The notes beneath the pieces are model-generated. The model saw only the letters and a program-made list of their open reading frames with translations, had not been told where the DNA came from and did not search any database. This document shows, piece by piece, positions 41,573 to 49,213 of a stretch of 64,000 nt of DNA. The DNA comes from Eubacterium sp. GTDB lineage: Bacteria; Bacillota; Clostridia; Oscillospirales; Acutalibacteraceae. Each line of letters begins with the position of its first letter. Position 1 is the stretch's first letter. Made by a program: the position numbers and the translations under genes. The stretch is from contig JAFLRZ010000006.1 of the NCBI GenBank assembly GCA_022511225.1, positions 38,620 through 102,619 of the forward strand, in the 5' to 3' direction.

Positions 41573-42137
41573 TGAGGAACGAAGCAAAAGACTTAAATTC
41601 CTTGCAGATAATTTATCGTTTGATTACGAGAATGATAAAAATAATTCAGTCCTTCTCAATACGGTTGATAACGCAATTAAAGAGGTGTTTGAGTATCTTA
41701 AAAAAGTGCTTGAAGATGCTTATGCAACAGACCCAAAGGGCAAGGGAGCAGCTCTTTTTCTTGAAATTTTGCAAAGAGATATTGATTCGCTTGATGATGA
41801 AGAGTCGAAGAATCTGATTGTAAGCTCCCTTTCAAAGCCTTTCAGCTATTATGAATCGGGCACGTTTCTCAACTTATTGAATGAGCTTGCAGTACGTTCC
41901 ACTGTTTCATACCGTCTTAAAGCAGTAAAAATAGAAAGTGACGTAATATCGGATATTGATACTCTTAATGAATACTGCAGGATTATTTCAAATTTTGTAC
42001 CGCCGTTTTTTCCTTGTACGGCTTCGGGCAATGGAGTGAAGTTTTCCGTATGGGACGGATTAACGGCAAGCTGGTATCAGCTCGATAAAATGAACATGCC
42101 GTTTTATTTTATGGACACACTATATGTAGAGGAGTAA
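41562..42137 (+). CDS. XkdU/gpI-like (DUF2313-type) baseplate protein
   Basis: A 191-residue protein following baseplate J, as XkdU (YmfQ/DUF2313) does in PBSX-like phages. Helical N-terminal half (YENDKNNSVLLNTVDNAIKE), beta-rich C-terminal half. It overlaps the J gene by 11 bases. Expected to complete the wedge and connect to the fibre. Sequence evidence is moderate. Confidence 0.65.
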   Translation: MKLNEERSKRLKFLADNLSFDYENDKNNSVLLNTVDNAIKEVFEYLKKVLEDAYATDPKGKGAALFLEILQRDIDSLDDEESKNLIVSSLSKPFSYYESGTFLNLLNELAVRSTVSYRLKAVKIESDVISDIDTLNEYCRIISNFVPPFFPCTASGNGVKFSVWDGLTASWYQLDKMNMPFYFMDTLYVEE

Positions 42138-42140
42138 ATT

Positions 42141-42647
42141 ATGAGCAGTTATAACAAAACAAAGAACTTAAAACTTAATCAGTGGAGGGAATCAGACGTT
42201 CCTAAAATGGCTGATTTTAATTACGATAATGAAATAATCGACAGTGAGCTCAGCTCTCACACAGCCAACAGTGAAATTCATATCAAATCAGAGGAAAGGG
42301 ACAGATGGAATGAATACGTTTTTACAGGGGTCTATTTTGGTGACGGTAAGCTTTCCCGCATAGTGGAAACAAATTGTCCTTTTGAAGCGGTTTTCGGCTT
42401 CGTTTATACTGATGAAATGCCCCCTTCAATTCACTATAACGATGACGGCTCAACGCACCATTACGTGTCATTTGTGAGTCAGTTCGGAAACTCAATCGGT
42501 GCTTCAATAAACAAGAATAACAAAGACATAACTGTAAAAAACAGCTTTGGTGCAGAGATTAAAAATGAGCATGCAAATTTGAATCAGAACGGTTTGATGT
42601 ACCGTTACGTACTGTTCAGGGATAACAGAGGTATCATAAATAAGTAA
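42141..42647 (+). CDS. Tail-fibre/spike-like protein at end of phage-like cluster
   Basis: A 168-residue protein with an N-terminal segment typical of fibre attachment regions (NLKLNQWRESDVPKMADFNYDN and SSHTANSEIHIKSEERDRWNEY; the HTANSEIHITxxER-type motif is common in phage fibres of Bacillota). The remainder is strand-rich. Much shorter than usual fibres; receptor-binding repeats are absent, so it may be truncated. It is the last gene; no holin or amidase follows. Confidence 0.7.
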   Translation: MSSYNKTKNLKLNQWRESDVPKMADFNYDNEIIDSELSSHTANSEIHIKSEERDRWNEYVFTGVYFGDGKLSRIVETNCPFEAVFGFVYTDEMPPSIHYNDDGSTHHYVSFVSQFGNSIGASINKNNKDITVKNSFGAEIKNEHANLNQNGLMYRYVLFRDNRGIINK

Positions 42648-42685
42648 TTGATAATTGAATCTTTCTGACAGTCCGAAATTAAGTC

Positions 42686-42714
42686 TTTACAACAGTTTAA
42701 TATTGTAATATAAT
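42686..42714 (+). promoter_or_regulatory. Sigma-A-type promoter for the ECF transporter gene and coaX
   Basis: TTTACA (42686-42691) and TATAAT (42709-42714) with a 17-base spacer; transcription would start near 42721, inside the left arm of the hairpin described next. Confidence 0.7.
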
Positions 42715-42716
42715 AA

Positions 42717-42765
42717 GCAGGCATTGTATCCGTGACAAAAATATCATTTGTCGGGCAATGCCTGC
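42717..42765 (+). promoter_or_regulatory. Long hairpin at the 5' end of the transporter-coaX transcript
   Basis: GCAGGCATTG (42717-42726) pairs with CAATGCCTGC (42756-42765). Inside, GTGACAAA pairs with TTTGTC. Two short internal loops separate the stems. The right arm is followed by AATTTTGTG and 57 bases of leader before the ATG. It may be a regulatory leader or, for upstream readthrough, a terminator of the phage-like cluster. I cannot match it to a known RNA class. Confidence 0.45.
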
Positions 42766-42821
42766 AATTTTGTGTTTTGTTGCAGGCGCTCAGGAACAGT
42801 AGCAGAAAGGACAATTTAATT

Positions 42822-43388
42822 ATGAACGAAAACACAAAAAAAATTGCAGGCTTAGGTCTGCTTACAGCAATTGTAGTTGTACTCCAATTGCTCGGAGCCT
42901 TCATCCGCTTCGGACCCTTCTCAATTTCACTTGTACTCATTCCAATAGTAGTCGGTGCGGCACTATATGGTAAAATGGCAGGTGCGTGGCTTGGTTTAGC
43001 CTTCGGTGTGGCAGTGCTCGCCTCAGGTGATGCGGGTGCATTTTTAGCAGTAAATCCCGTAGGTACGGTAGCAACTGTTTTGCTAAAGGGACTTCTTGCA
43101 GGACTTCTTGCAGGAGTTTGCTACAGCCTGATTGAGAAAAAGAATAAGGTTTTTGCAACTATTATGTCAGCAATTATCTGCCCGATAGTAAATACAGGTG
43201 TATTTCTTATAGGCTGCCGTTTATTCTTTTTTGATACAATCAAGGAGTGGGCAGGCGGAACAGACGTACTCGTTTATATGGTTACAGGTCTTGTAGGCTT
43301 CAACTTCCTTTTCGAGCTTGGTGCAAATCTCATTCTTTCACCAACTATTATTAAACTTGTAAGTTTGGGCAGAAAGGAAAATAAATAA
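42822..43388 (+). CDS. ECF transporter substrate-binding S component, probably pantothenate
   Basis: A 188-residue membrane protein with about six hydrophobic segments (LGLLTAIVVVLQLLGAFI at the start), typical of S components that pair with the shared energising EcfA/T module. The fold-type motif GPFSISLVLIPIVVGA resembles the pantothenate-type family. It overlaps coaX (TAATG), which encodes pantothenate kinase, so pantothenate is the likely substrate. The frame extends to a GTG at 42732 inside a hairpin; the ATG at 42822 with AGAAAGGA is preferred. Confidence 0.78.
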   Translation: MNENTKKIAGLGLLTAIVVVLQLLGAFIRFGPFSISLVLIPIVVGAALYGKMAGAWLGLAFGVAVLASGDAGAFLAVNPVGTVATVLLKGLLAGLLAGVCYSLIEKKNKVFATIMSAIICPIVNTGVFLIGCRLFFFDTIKEWAGGTDVLVYMVTGLVGFNFLFELGANLILSPTIIKLVSLGRKENK

Positions 43389-44152
43389 TGATTATTGCAG
43401 TAGACGTCGGAAATACAAATATCGTTATAGGCTTTCTCGAGGGTGAAGAGCTTATCAACGAATGTCGTCTTTCCACTTCGGCAGATGATTCATCCGAGGA
43501 GTATGCAATTAAGTTTAACAGTATTTTTGAAATTTGTAATATAAACGTTAACGATATAGAGGGCAGCGTGCTTTCATCAGTTGTGCCGCCGCTTAACAGA
43601 ACGATATCAAAGGCGCTTATGATTATCACAGGCAAAAAGCCTATTGTTGTCGGTCCCGGTGTAAAAACAGGACTTAATATTAAAATCAACAACCCTGCTG
43701 AGTTAGGCGCAGATATGGTAGTCGGCGCAGTTGCAGGTATTGCAAAATATCCTTGCCCACAGATTATTTTTGATTTGGGTACGGCAACGACTGCATCGGT
43801 TATTGACAGCAAGGGTGGCTTTCTCGGCGGTGCAATTTTGTGCGGCGTCAAGACCGGATTAAACGCTCTTTGCTCGTCAACGGCACAGCTTCCTCAGATT
43901 GAGATTATTGCGCCTGAAAGTGCTATCGGTGCAAATACGATTGATTCAATGAGAAGTGGTACGGTTTTCGGCGCTGCTGCTATGATTGACGGACTTATAA
44001 AGAGATTTGAAACAGAGCTTGGCGAAAAAGCAACGGTAATCATCACAGGTGGCCTTGGCGGAGTAGTTGCCAAAAACTGCGAAAGTGACGTTATCGTTGA
44101 CAGAAATTTACTTATTGACGGACTCCGTCTGATATATGAAAAGAACAAGTAA
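43388..44152 (+). CDS. coaX: Type III pantothenate kinase
   Basis: Phosphorylates pantothenate in the first step of coenzyme A synthesis; type III enzymes are insensitive to CoA feedback. The 254-residue product has the ASKHA phosphate motifs IIAVDVGNTNIVIGF (1-15), SSVVPPLN, GAELGADM-like AELGADMVVGAVAG, FDLGTATTASVID and GGAILCGVKTGLNAL. Shares its first base with the stop of the transporter gene, so uptake and activation of the vitamin are linked. Confidence 0.95.
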   Translation: MIIAVDVGNTNIVIGFLEGEELINECRLSTSADDSSEEYAIKFNSIFEICNINVNDIEGSVLSSVVPPLNRTISKALMIITGKKPIVVGPGVKTGLNIKINNPAELGADMVVGAVAGIAKYPCPQIIFDLGTATTASVIDSKGGFLGGAILCGVKTGLNALCSSTAQLPQIEIIAPESAIGANTIDSMRSGTVFGAAAMIDGLIKRFETELGEKATVIITGGLGGVVAKNCESDVIVDRNLLIDGLRLIYEKNK

Positions 44153-44178
44153 AAAGAACAGTAGGAGGATATCATAAA

Positions 44179-45414
44179 ATGGCAGTATTTCGTGGATTTC
44201 GTGCTTACAGACCGACTAAGGAAAATCAGTCCCTTATCCCTGCACTTCCGTATGATGTTATGAGCAGTGCAGAGGCAAGGGAAATGGTAAAGGATAATCC
44301 GTTATCCTTTCTGCATATCGACAGAGCAGAGATTGATTTGCCTGTAGAAACAGATATATACAGTGACAAGGTTTATGCAAAGGCAAAGGAAAATCTTGAA
44401 AGCCTTGAAAAAAATGCTATGCTTCAGGACGAAACACCCTGCTTTTATATCTACAAGCAGATTATGAATGGCAGAGGTCAGGTAGGCATAGTCGGCTGTG
44501 CATCAATTGATGATTATATGAATAACGTCATAAAAAAGCACGAGCACACTCTTGCAAAGAAGGAGCAGGACAGAATTAATCACGTAAATACCTGCGATGC
44601 AAATACAGGTCCTATATTCCTCACCTACAGAAATAACGGCACTCTTAACGAGCTTGTTAATTCATTTATGGAGGAAAACGCACCCGAGTACGATTTTGTT
44701 GCAGACGGCGTTAAGCAGACGGTATGGGTTGTCAGCGACAGCGAGCTTGTTGCAAAAATTTCAGAGCTTTTCGCCGGAGTAGAGTCAATGTATATTGCAG
44801 ACGGTCATCACCGCTGTGCTTCGGCAGTAAAGGTTGGTATGATGCGCAGAGCCGATAATCCGGATTACACAGGTGATGAGGAGTTTAACTACTTCCTCGC
44901 AGTTGCTTTTCCTGATAATCAGCTTGAAATTATGGATTACAACAGAGTTGTAAGAGATTTAAACGGCTACACAGTTGATGAGTTTTTAGAAAAGCTTGAA
45001 AAGCATTTCACTTATAAAAAGGTAGGAGTTCAGCATAAGCCGTCAGAAAAGCACACCTTCGGTATGTTGATTGATAATCAGTGGTACGAGCTTAAGGCTA
45101 AGAAGGATATTATTATTGAAAACAGTCCTGTTGACAGGCTCGACGTTTCAATCCTTCAGAATAATCTTCTTGCTCCCATTCTTGGTATCATCAATCCGAA
45201 AACTGACGATAGAATCGACTTTATCGGCGGTATCAGAGGTCTTAAGGAGCTTGAAAGACGAGTTAATACAGATATGAAGCTCGCCTTCGCTATGTATCCT
45301 ACCACTGTAGAGGATTTGATGGATATCGCCGATGCAAGCCTTATTATGCCACCAAAATCAACTTGGTTTGAGCCAAAGCTTCTTTCGGGATTATTCATTC
45401 ATCACCTATCATAA
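44179..45414 (+). CDS. DUF1015 family protein
   Basis: A 411-residue cytosolic protein of the DUF1015 family, with RGFRAYRPTKENQSLIPALPYDVM at the N-terminus, HVDRAEIDLP-like LHIDRAEIDL, and the central YIADGHHRCASAVK motif (about 211-224). The DGHHR motif recalls the ParB/SerK fold (ADP- or ATP-dependent serine kinases), suggesting a small-molecule kinase role. In many Clostridia the gene is next to serine or phosphoserine genes; that context is absent here. GTAGGAGG precedes the ATG. A strong terminator follows. Confidence 0.88.
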   Translation: MAVFRGFRAYRPTKENQSLIPALPYDVMSSAEAREMVKDNPLSFLHIDRAEIDLPVETDIYSDKVYAKAKENLESLEKNAMLQDETPCFYIYKQIMNGRGQVGIVGCASIDDYMNNVIKKHEHTLAKKEQDRINHVNTCDANTGPIFLTYRNNGTLNELVNSFMEENAPEYDFVADGVKQTVWVVSDSELVAKISELFAGVESMYIADGHHRCASAVKVGMMRRADNPDYTGDEEFNYFLAVAFPDNQLEIMDYNRVVRDLNGYTVDEFLEKLEKHFTYKKVGVQHKPSEKHTFGMLIDNQWYELKAKKDIIIENSPVDRLDVSILQNNLLAPILGIINPKTDDRIDFIGGIRGLKELERRVNTDMKLAFAMYPTTVEDLMDIADASLIMPPKSTWFEPKLLSGLFIHHLS

Positions 45415-45444
45415 GTTCAACAATTAAAAATACCATTGTTTTTG

Positions 45445-45475
45445 ATATGCACCCTTTTTGGGTGCATATTTTTTA
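45445..45475 (+). terminator. Rho-independent terminator after the DUF1015 gene
   Basis: ATATGCACCC (45445-45454) pairs with GGGTGCATAT (45460-45469), TTTTT loop, followed by six T residues. Its outer stem is nearly the same as that of the terminator at 55262-55306. Confidence 0.92.
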
Positions 45476-45508
45476 TGTGTAAAACAGCGACAGGAGTGTT
45501 TCCAAATT

Positions 45509-45585
45509 GAGAATGAGTCCGGTACAGTACCGAACTCATTCTCTTTCCGACTGATATTTATTTGTCTTATCCTTAGGGTTTACTT
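45509..45585 (-). repeat. Dispersed 3' element, copy B
   Basis: On the minus strand: AAGTAAACCC (45585-45576), AAATAAATATCAGTC and a hairpin TGAGT-T-CGGT / ACCG-G-ACTCA with ACTGT loop. It matches copy A at 31686 block for block. The fifth stem pair is T-A here and C-G in copy A, a compensated change, which supports an RNA-level function. Lies just after the SpoIIQ-like gene in the same orientation. Confidence 0.65.
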
Positions 45586-45604
45586 CCTACAGCCGAGTTT
45601 TTTG

Positions 45605-46321
45605 TTATTCGCTCTTACCCATTACGTCAAGAGGATTTACATATTTGTTATTAACCAACGTTTCGAAATGAAGATGATAATCGCTTTTTGCCTCAAACGG
45701 AACGACACCCATAGCACCTATAGTCTGCCCTATTGTAACGTAATTTCCCTTTGATACGTTGACCGTTTCGAGTCCGCAGTAGCGCGCAACGAGATTTCCG
45801 CCGTGGTCAATTTCAACAACATTTCCGTAAAGCTCGCTTTTCGTTACGTCTAATACAAGTCCGTCGTTTATTGCAACAATCTTTTCTCCTGCCGAGCATT
45901 TAAAGTCAATGGCGGTGTGAGATCTGTAATCTCCCATAGTTTCATTGAGTACAAGCTCCTGCGTGTAACCGTTTACAGACGTTTCGCCTGCAGGGTACTT
46001 ATAAAATGATTTATAAGGAGTATTCGTGTCGCCTTGCTCCATCGTTACCTTTTCTGTTGTCTTTTCTGCCTTTGCCGTAGTCTTTTGTGCTTTTGCAGAA
46101 GTAGTTTCCTTTACGGTAACGCGCCTTTGCACCTCGGTTGCCTTTTCAGTCGCCGCAGCAGAAATCTGCGTTTCCTTTACGGTAGTATTTTCGTTTACGT
46201 CAGTGACCTTTGCGCTCTGGGTTGAAAAATACACGATAAGTCCCATTGCAATGATACAAAGACATATTACGGAAAATAACGCTTTTAAGTTTTTATTATT
46301 TGATTTGCCTTTAGCAGTCAT
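45605..46321 (-). CDS. M23 (LytM) peptidase-domain protein, SpoIIQ-like
   Basis: A 238-residue protein with one N-terminal transmembrane helix (about 14-33), a Thr/Lys/Glu-rich linker with repeats of TTxKAxKTT (about 45-95) and a C-terminal LytM domain (about 120-232). Zinc-ligand motifs are present: HTAIDF (HxxxD) and HLHFE (HxH). A membrane-anchored single LytM protein under a sigma-F-like promoter suggests SpoIIQ, the forespore protein that pairs with SpoIIIAH across the engulfment septum. A cell-wall hydrolase unrelated to sporulation is the alternative. GAGGTG precedes the ATG. Confidence 0.75.
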   Translation of the reverse strand: MTAKGKSNNKNLKALFSVICLCIIAMGLIVYFSTQSAKVTDVNENTTVKETQISAAATEKATEVQRRVTVKETTSAKAQKTTAKAEKTTEKVTMEQGDTNTPYKSFYKYPAGETSVNGYTQELVLNETMGDYRSHTAIDFKCSAGEKIVAINDGLVLDVTKSELYGNVVEIDHGGNLVARYCGLETVNVSKGNYVTIGQTIGAMGVVPFEAKSDYHLHFETLVNNKYVNPLDVMGKSE

Positions 46322-46340
46322 AAACTAACACCTCGATAAA

Positions 46341-46368
46341 ATTATTACCGAATTGAAGAAAATTATAC
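46341..46368 (-). promoter_or_regulatory. Sigma-F-like promoter for the SpoIIQ-like gene
   Basis: On the minus strand GTATA (46368-46364) and GGTAATAAT (46349-46341) with a 14-base spacer. This fits the published forespore sigma-F pattern GYATA and GGNNANANT, spacing about 15. The expected transcript start keeps the GAGGTG site. Consensus is from memory; match is direct. Confidence 0.55.
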
Positions 46369-46446
46369 AAATTATTTTTCCGTATAAATATTAATTACAA
46401 TTTATACAAATGTGTGGTAAAATAAAATTAAAATATTTGAAAAAAA

Positions 46447-46478
46447 GTTGTAAGGTTTTTGCAGTGTAATCGTACTAA
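46447..46478 (+). promoter_or_regulatory. Candidate ECF-type promoter of the sigma/LRR operon
   Basis: GTTGTAAGGTTTTT (46447-46460) and CGTACTAA (46471-46478) resemble an ECF sigma -35 (AAC/AGG followed by T-run) and -10 (CGT-containing) arrangement, and no good sigma-A pair is present at this place. The sigma factor encoded just downstream could read it, giving autoregulation. Inferred. Confidence 0.35.
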
Positions 46479-46522
46479 CTTACGTAGCGGTAGCTATAAG
46501 AGGTGGAAGGAGGTGCAGTATT

Positions 46523-47044
46523 TTGTCTGACAATGCAACAAAGCAGGAGGCTACACGGCTGTTTAATATTGCTTATGAAGAGTCGTATACTTCGATTTAC
46601 AAGTTCTGTTTGTCTAAGCTTAAGAACACTCACTTAGCTGAAGATTGCGTTCAGGAAACATTTTTGGTTTTCTACAACAAGCTTCTTACAGGCGAGGAAA
46701 TTTCATACTCAAAGGCATTCCTGCTAAAAACGGCAAATAACTTTATTCTAAAGAAATTCAGTGAAGTAAAAAAGTCGTATAACACAATAAGCATTGACGA
46801 GGTTATCAACATTCCTACCCAAAATGAAGATATCGACGACAGGCTTACCTTTGAACAGTATTCAAAGCAGATAAGTGCTGCACTTTCGGACAAGGATGCA
46901 GAGTTGTTTTCAATGAGGTACATAGAGGAATTAAAAATTGATATGATTGCCGAGAGATGCGGTATGAGCATTACGGCAGTCACTACAAGATTATCCCGAA
47001 TCAGAAAAAAATTACAAAAACTATTTGAAAATGATTTAAGATAG
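46523..47044 (+). CDS. ECF-type RNA polymerase sigma factor
   Basis: A 173-residue sigma-70 family factor with region 2 (about 13-80; LAEDCVQETFLVFYNKLL) and region 4 (about 113-170; LFSMRYIEELKIDMIAERCG, then SITAVTTRLSRIRKKL helix-turn-helix), joined by a flexible acidic linker. No region 1 or 3, as in extracytoplasmic-function factors. TTG start with a strong AAGGAGGTG. The next gene, 28 bases on, encodes a membrane protein with a cytosolic N-terminus and an external LRR region, the arrangement of a sigma/anti-sigma pair. Target promoters are unknown. Confidence 0.93.
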   Translation: MSDNATKQEATRLFNIAYEESYTSIYKFCLSKLKNTHLAEDCVQETFLVFYNKLLTGEEISYSKAFLLKTANNFILKKFSEVKKSYNTISIDEVINIPTQNEDIDDRLTFEQYSKQISAALSDKDAELFSMRYIEELKIDMIAERCGMSITAVTTRLSRIRKKLQKLFENDLR

Positions 47045-47072
47045 AAAAAATCAAATAGAGAAAGGAGTAGTT

Positions 47073-49211
47073 ATGGCGCACGTTAATATTAACAAAAAAG
47101 CTCTTGATAACATTAATAGCGAAAATCTTTCGTCAGTGCTTAATGATATGATTGATAAAGAGCTGTCAAAGAGTGCTGAAAATATAGACACAGTATTTGT
47201 TGATGAGTGCGTTAATGCTTTACTTGAGCTTGAACGCGAAAATAATAGCGCAGCAGCAATAGTTCCTTTAATTAGCAGTGATAAATTTCTTAAAAAGATT
47301 ACAAATCAAAAATCAGCAAAAGGCTTTAAGAGCCTTAACACTTTTGCAAGAGTTGCAGTTGTAGCGGCAATTATTGCAGGCGGTACGATGACTGCCAATG
47401 CAGCAGTAGAAGCAGTTACCGGAGTTAACGTAATACAGATGGTAGCAGACTCAGTTGAGAGCAAGCTCATAGACTGGGGAATTATGAAAACCTCTATAGA
47501 AAACGTAGATGCAGGATTTGACGACGATGATGCTACTACAGAGCCTGTAACAGAGCCAACCACTGAACCGACTACTAAGCCGACTACCGAGCCAACAACA
47601 AAGCCTTCTACTACTCAGCCGAGCGGTATAGAAAATGTGGACGGTGGTATGGACGACGATGAAGAAACTACTACTCAGTTCAGCGGTATAGAGAACGTGG
47701 ACGGTGGTATGGATGATGATGAAGAAACCACCACTCAGTTCGGCGGTATAGAGAACGTGGACGGCGGTATGGACGATGATGATGAACCTACTACCGAGCC
47801 GAATAAGCCTTCTAAGCCTTCAACAACTCAGCAGACTACTGCTAAGCCTGCTATTGAGCAGACAACGAAGCCTGAAGAATCTGCCGTATTTACTCAGCTG
47901 AGAGTAGAATATGATGACAGCTTCAAGTTTGATTACATTTACGGCGAGAAGCTGAGCTATGATGGAATGAAGCTCATAGCAAGCTACAGTGACGGCAGCG
48001 AAAAGGAAATTGACCTTGCCGACTGTAAGTACACAACGGCGATAGACACTACCGTTACTGCCGATTATGAGCTCACTATTCTTTATAAGAGCAGTAGTAT
48101 TAAAATCAACGTTACAGTCAGACCTGATGAATTTACAAGAGGCTCAGAGATTTGCAGTAACAGTCTGTTTGAGTATCTCCTTACGGAGCAGGGTGCTTAC
48201 GTAACGGCATATAAGGGTTACTCGAATTACTTAGAGCTTGATGAAATTGACGGCAACAAGGTAGTTGCAATCGGTCCGTCGTGCTTCAGGGGTAAGGGTA
48301 TACAGAGTATTACCGCACAGAACGTTACAAGAGTTTACGGCAACGCCTTTGAAAACTGCCAAAGACTTACTGAATGTTATATCCCGTCTGCTGAATATAT
48401 CGGCGATTATGCTTTCAGCGGATGCGAGTTTATAGACAGAGCAGTTTATTCCGACAAGCTTGAATATATCGGCAAGGGATCGTATAATAAAACTGCAATT
48501 ACGGAAATTGTAATTCCAAGCGGTGTTACAGAAATCCCCGACTATGCATTCAATCAGTGCGAAAGCCTTGTGAGTGTAACGATGCTCGGCAAGGTTACTT
48601 CTATCGGAAGCTTTGCATTTAATGAATGTGTTAAGCTTGAAACCGTGACAGGCTGTGCCGATATAACTTCAATCGGAGCATTCGCATTTGCAGATGACGA
48701 GCTTGTAAACTTTGACACCTTCCCGCAGAAACTTGAAAGGGTCGGCGAAAGCGCACTTTACTTCTGCCAGAACTTGGAGATTGGCGCTCTTCCGTCTGCG
48801 ATTAAGGAGCTTGCACCTAATGCATTTGCCTACTGCTTAGGTCTTACCGAGATTGAGATACCTGAGGGTATCACCGTTATCCCTGAAAACTGCTTCAGGG
48901 CAACAAATGCAGAAAAGATTATTCTGCCTGAGGGCGTAACGGAAATCGGCAAGTATGCATTTATGAGCCACAAGGCAACGTCAATCGTGCTTCCGAAATC
49001 TCTTAAGATAATTAAAACGTACGGACTTTACTCTGTGATGCTTCGCACGGTATATTTTGATAGAAATGTTGAAGAAATAGGCTCTAACGCATTTTACGCA
49101 GGACGGTCAGTAGTCTTTTACGTATATGAGGATACCGTTCCTATGGACTATGCAATAGAATATGATATAAAATATATACTGCGTGATGAATCTGCAGAGA
49201 TAGGAGAGTAA
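47073..49211 (+). CDS. Membrane-anchored LRR protein, candidate anti-sigma sensor
   Basis: A 712-residue protein. Residues 1-88 are cytosolic helical (LSSVLNDMIDKELSK, DECVNALLELERENN) and end basic. A single transmembrane helix follows (about 89-112, ARVAVVAAIIAGGTMTANAA). Outside the cell come a Thr/Pro/acidic linker with four IENVDGG-type units (three are 20-residue tandem repeats), a bacterial Ig-like domain (about 271-350), and BspA-like (LRR_5) repeats to the end (about 375-700). The cytosolic stub is in the place of an anti-sigma domain, as in RsgI-type proteins, but has no named anti-sigma motif that I can see. AAAGGAG precedes the ATG. Confidence 0.8.
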   Translation: MAHVNINKKALDNINSENLSSVLNDMIDKELSKSAENIDTVFVDECVNALLELERENNSAAAIVPLISSDKFLKKITNQKSAKGFKSLNTFARVAVVAAIIAGGTMTANAAVEAVTGVNVIQMVADSVESKLIDWGIMKTSIENVDAGFDDDDATTEPVTEPTTEPTTKPTTEPTTKPSTTQPSGIENVDGGMDDDEETTTQFSGIENVDGGMDDDEETTTQFGGIENVDGGMDDDDEPTTEPNKPSKPSTTQQTTAKPAIEQTTKPEESAVFTQLRVEYDDSFKFDYIYGEKLSYDGMKLIASYSDGSEKEIDLADCKYTTAIDTTVTADYELTILYKSSSIKINVTVRPDEFTRGSEICSNSLFEYLLTEQGAYVTAYKGYSNYLELDEIDGNKVVAIGPSCFRGKGIQSITAQNVTRVYGNAFENCQRLTECYIPSAEYIGDYAFSGCEFIDRAVYSDKLEYIGKGSYNKTAITEIVIPSGVTEIPDYAFNQCESLVSVTMLGKVTSIGSFAFNECVKLETVTGCADITSIGAFAFADDELVNFDTFPQKLERVGESALYFCQNLEIGALPSAIKELAPNAFAYCLGLTEIEIPEGITVIPENCFRATNAEKIILPEGVTEIGKYAFMSHKATSIVLPKSLKIIKTYGLYSVMLRTVYFDRNVEEIGSNAFYAGRSVVFYVYEDTVPMDYAIEYDIKYILRDESAEIGE
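47622..47801 (+). repeat. Three 60-bp in-frame tandem repeats in the LRR sensor gene
   Basis: Units 47622-47681, 47682-47741 and 47742-47801, each encoding 20 residues of the form SGIENVDGGMDDDEETTTQF or a close variant. A degenerate fourth unit (SIENVDAGFDDDDATTEP) starts at 47493 just outside the membrane helix. Units 1 and 2 differ mostly at third codon positions, so the repeat length can vary by slippage or recombination. Confidence 0.9.
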
Positions 49212-49213
49212 TT

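Larger units (their letters stand above)
32535..42647 (+). mobile_element. PBSX/xkd-like phage structural cluster lacking tail-shaft genes
   Basis: Sixteen close-packed plus-strand genes in the order terminase small, terminase large, portal, protease/scaffold, capsid, adaptor, head-closure-like, terminator-like, 29-residue ORF, LysM protein, hub, spike, XkdS-like, baseplate J, XkdU-like, fibre-like. This matches the PBSX order xtmA-xtmB-xkdE-F-G-H-I-J then xkdP-Q-R-S-T-U-V. The equivalents of xkdK (sheath), xkdM (tube), xkdN and xkdO (tape measure) are absent. No integrase, repressor, replication, holin or endolysin gene is present and no flanking att repeats were noticed. All frames are open and overlaps are tight. 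It is either a decayed prophage, a domesticated particle, or one part of a split system. Confidence 0.75.

Noticed and set aside
32535-42647. Complete inducible prophage
   Set aside because: No integrase, repressor, replication, lysis or tail-shaft genes and no noticed att repeats.
42717-42765. Pan-motif RNA or other named vitamin riboswitch
   Set aside because: Stem layout does not show the bulged A pairs that I recall for the pan motif; left as unassigned hairpin.
47622-47801. Evenly spaced 60-bp repeats considered as a CRISPR array
   Set aside because: The repeats are adjacent, without unique spacers, and are in frame within a coding sequence.
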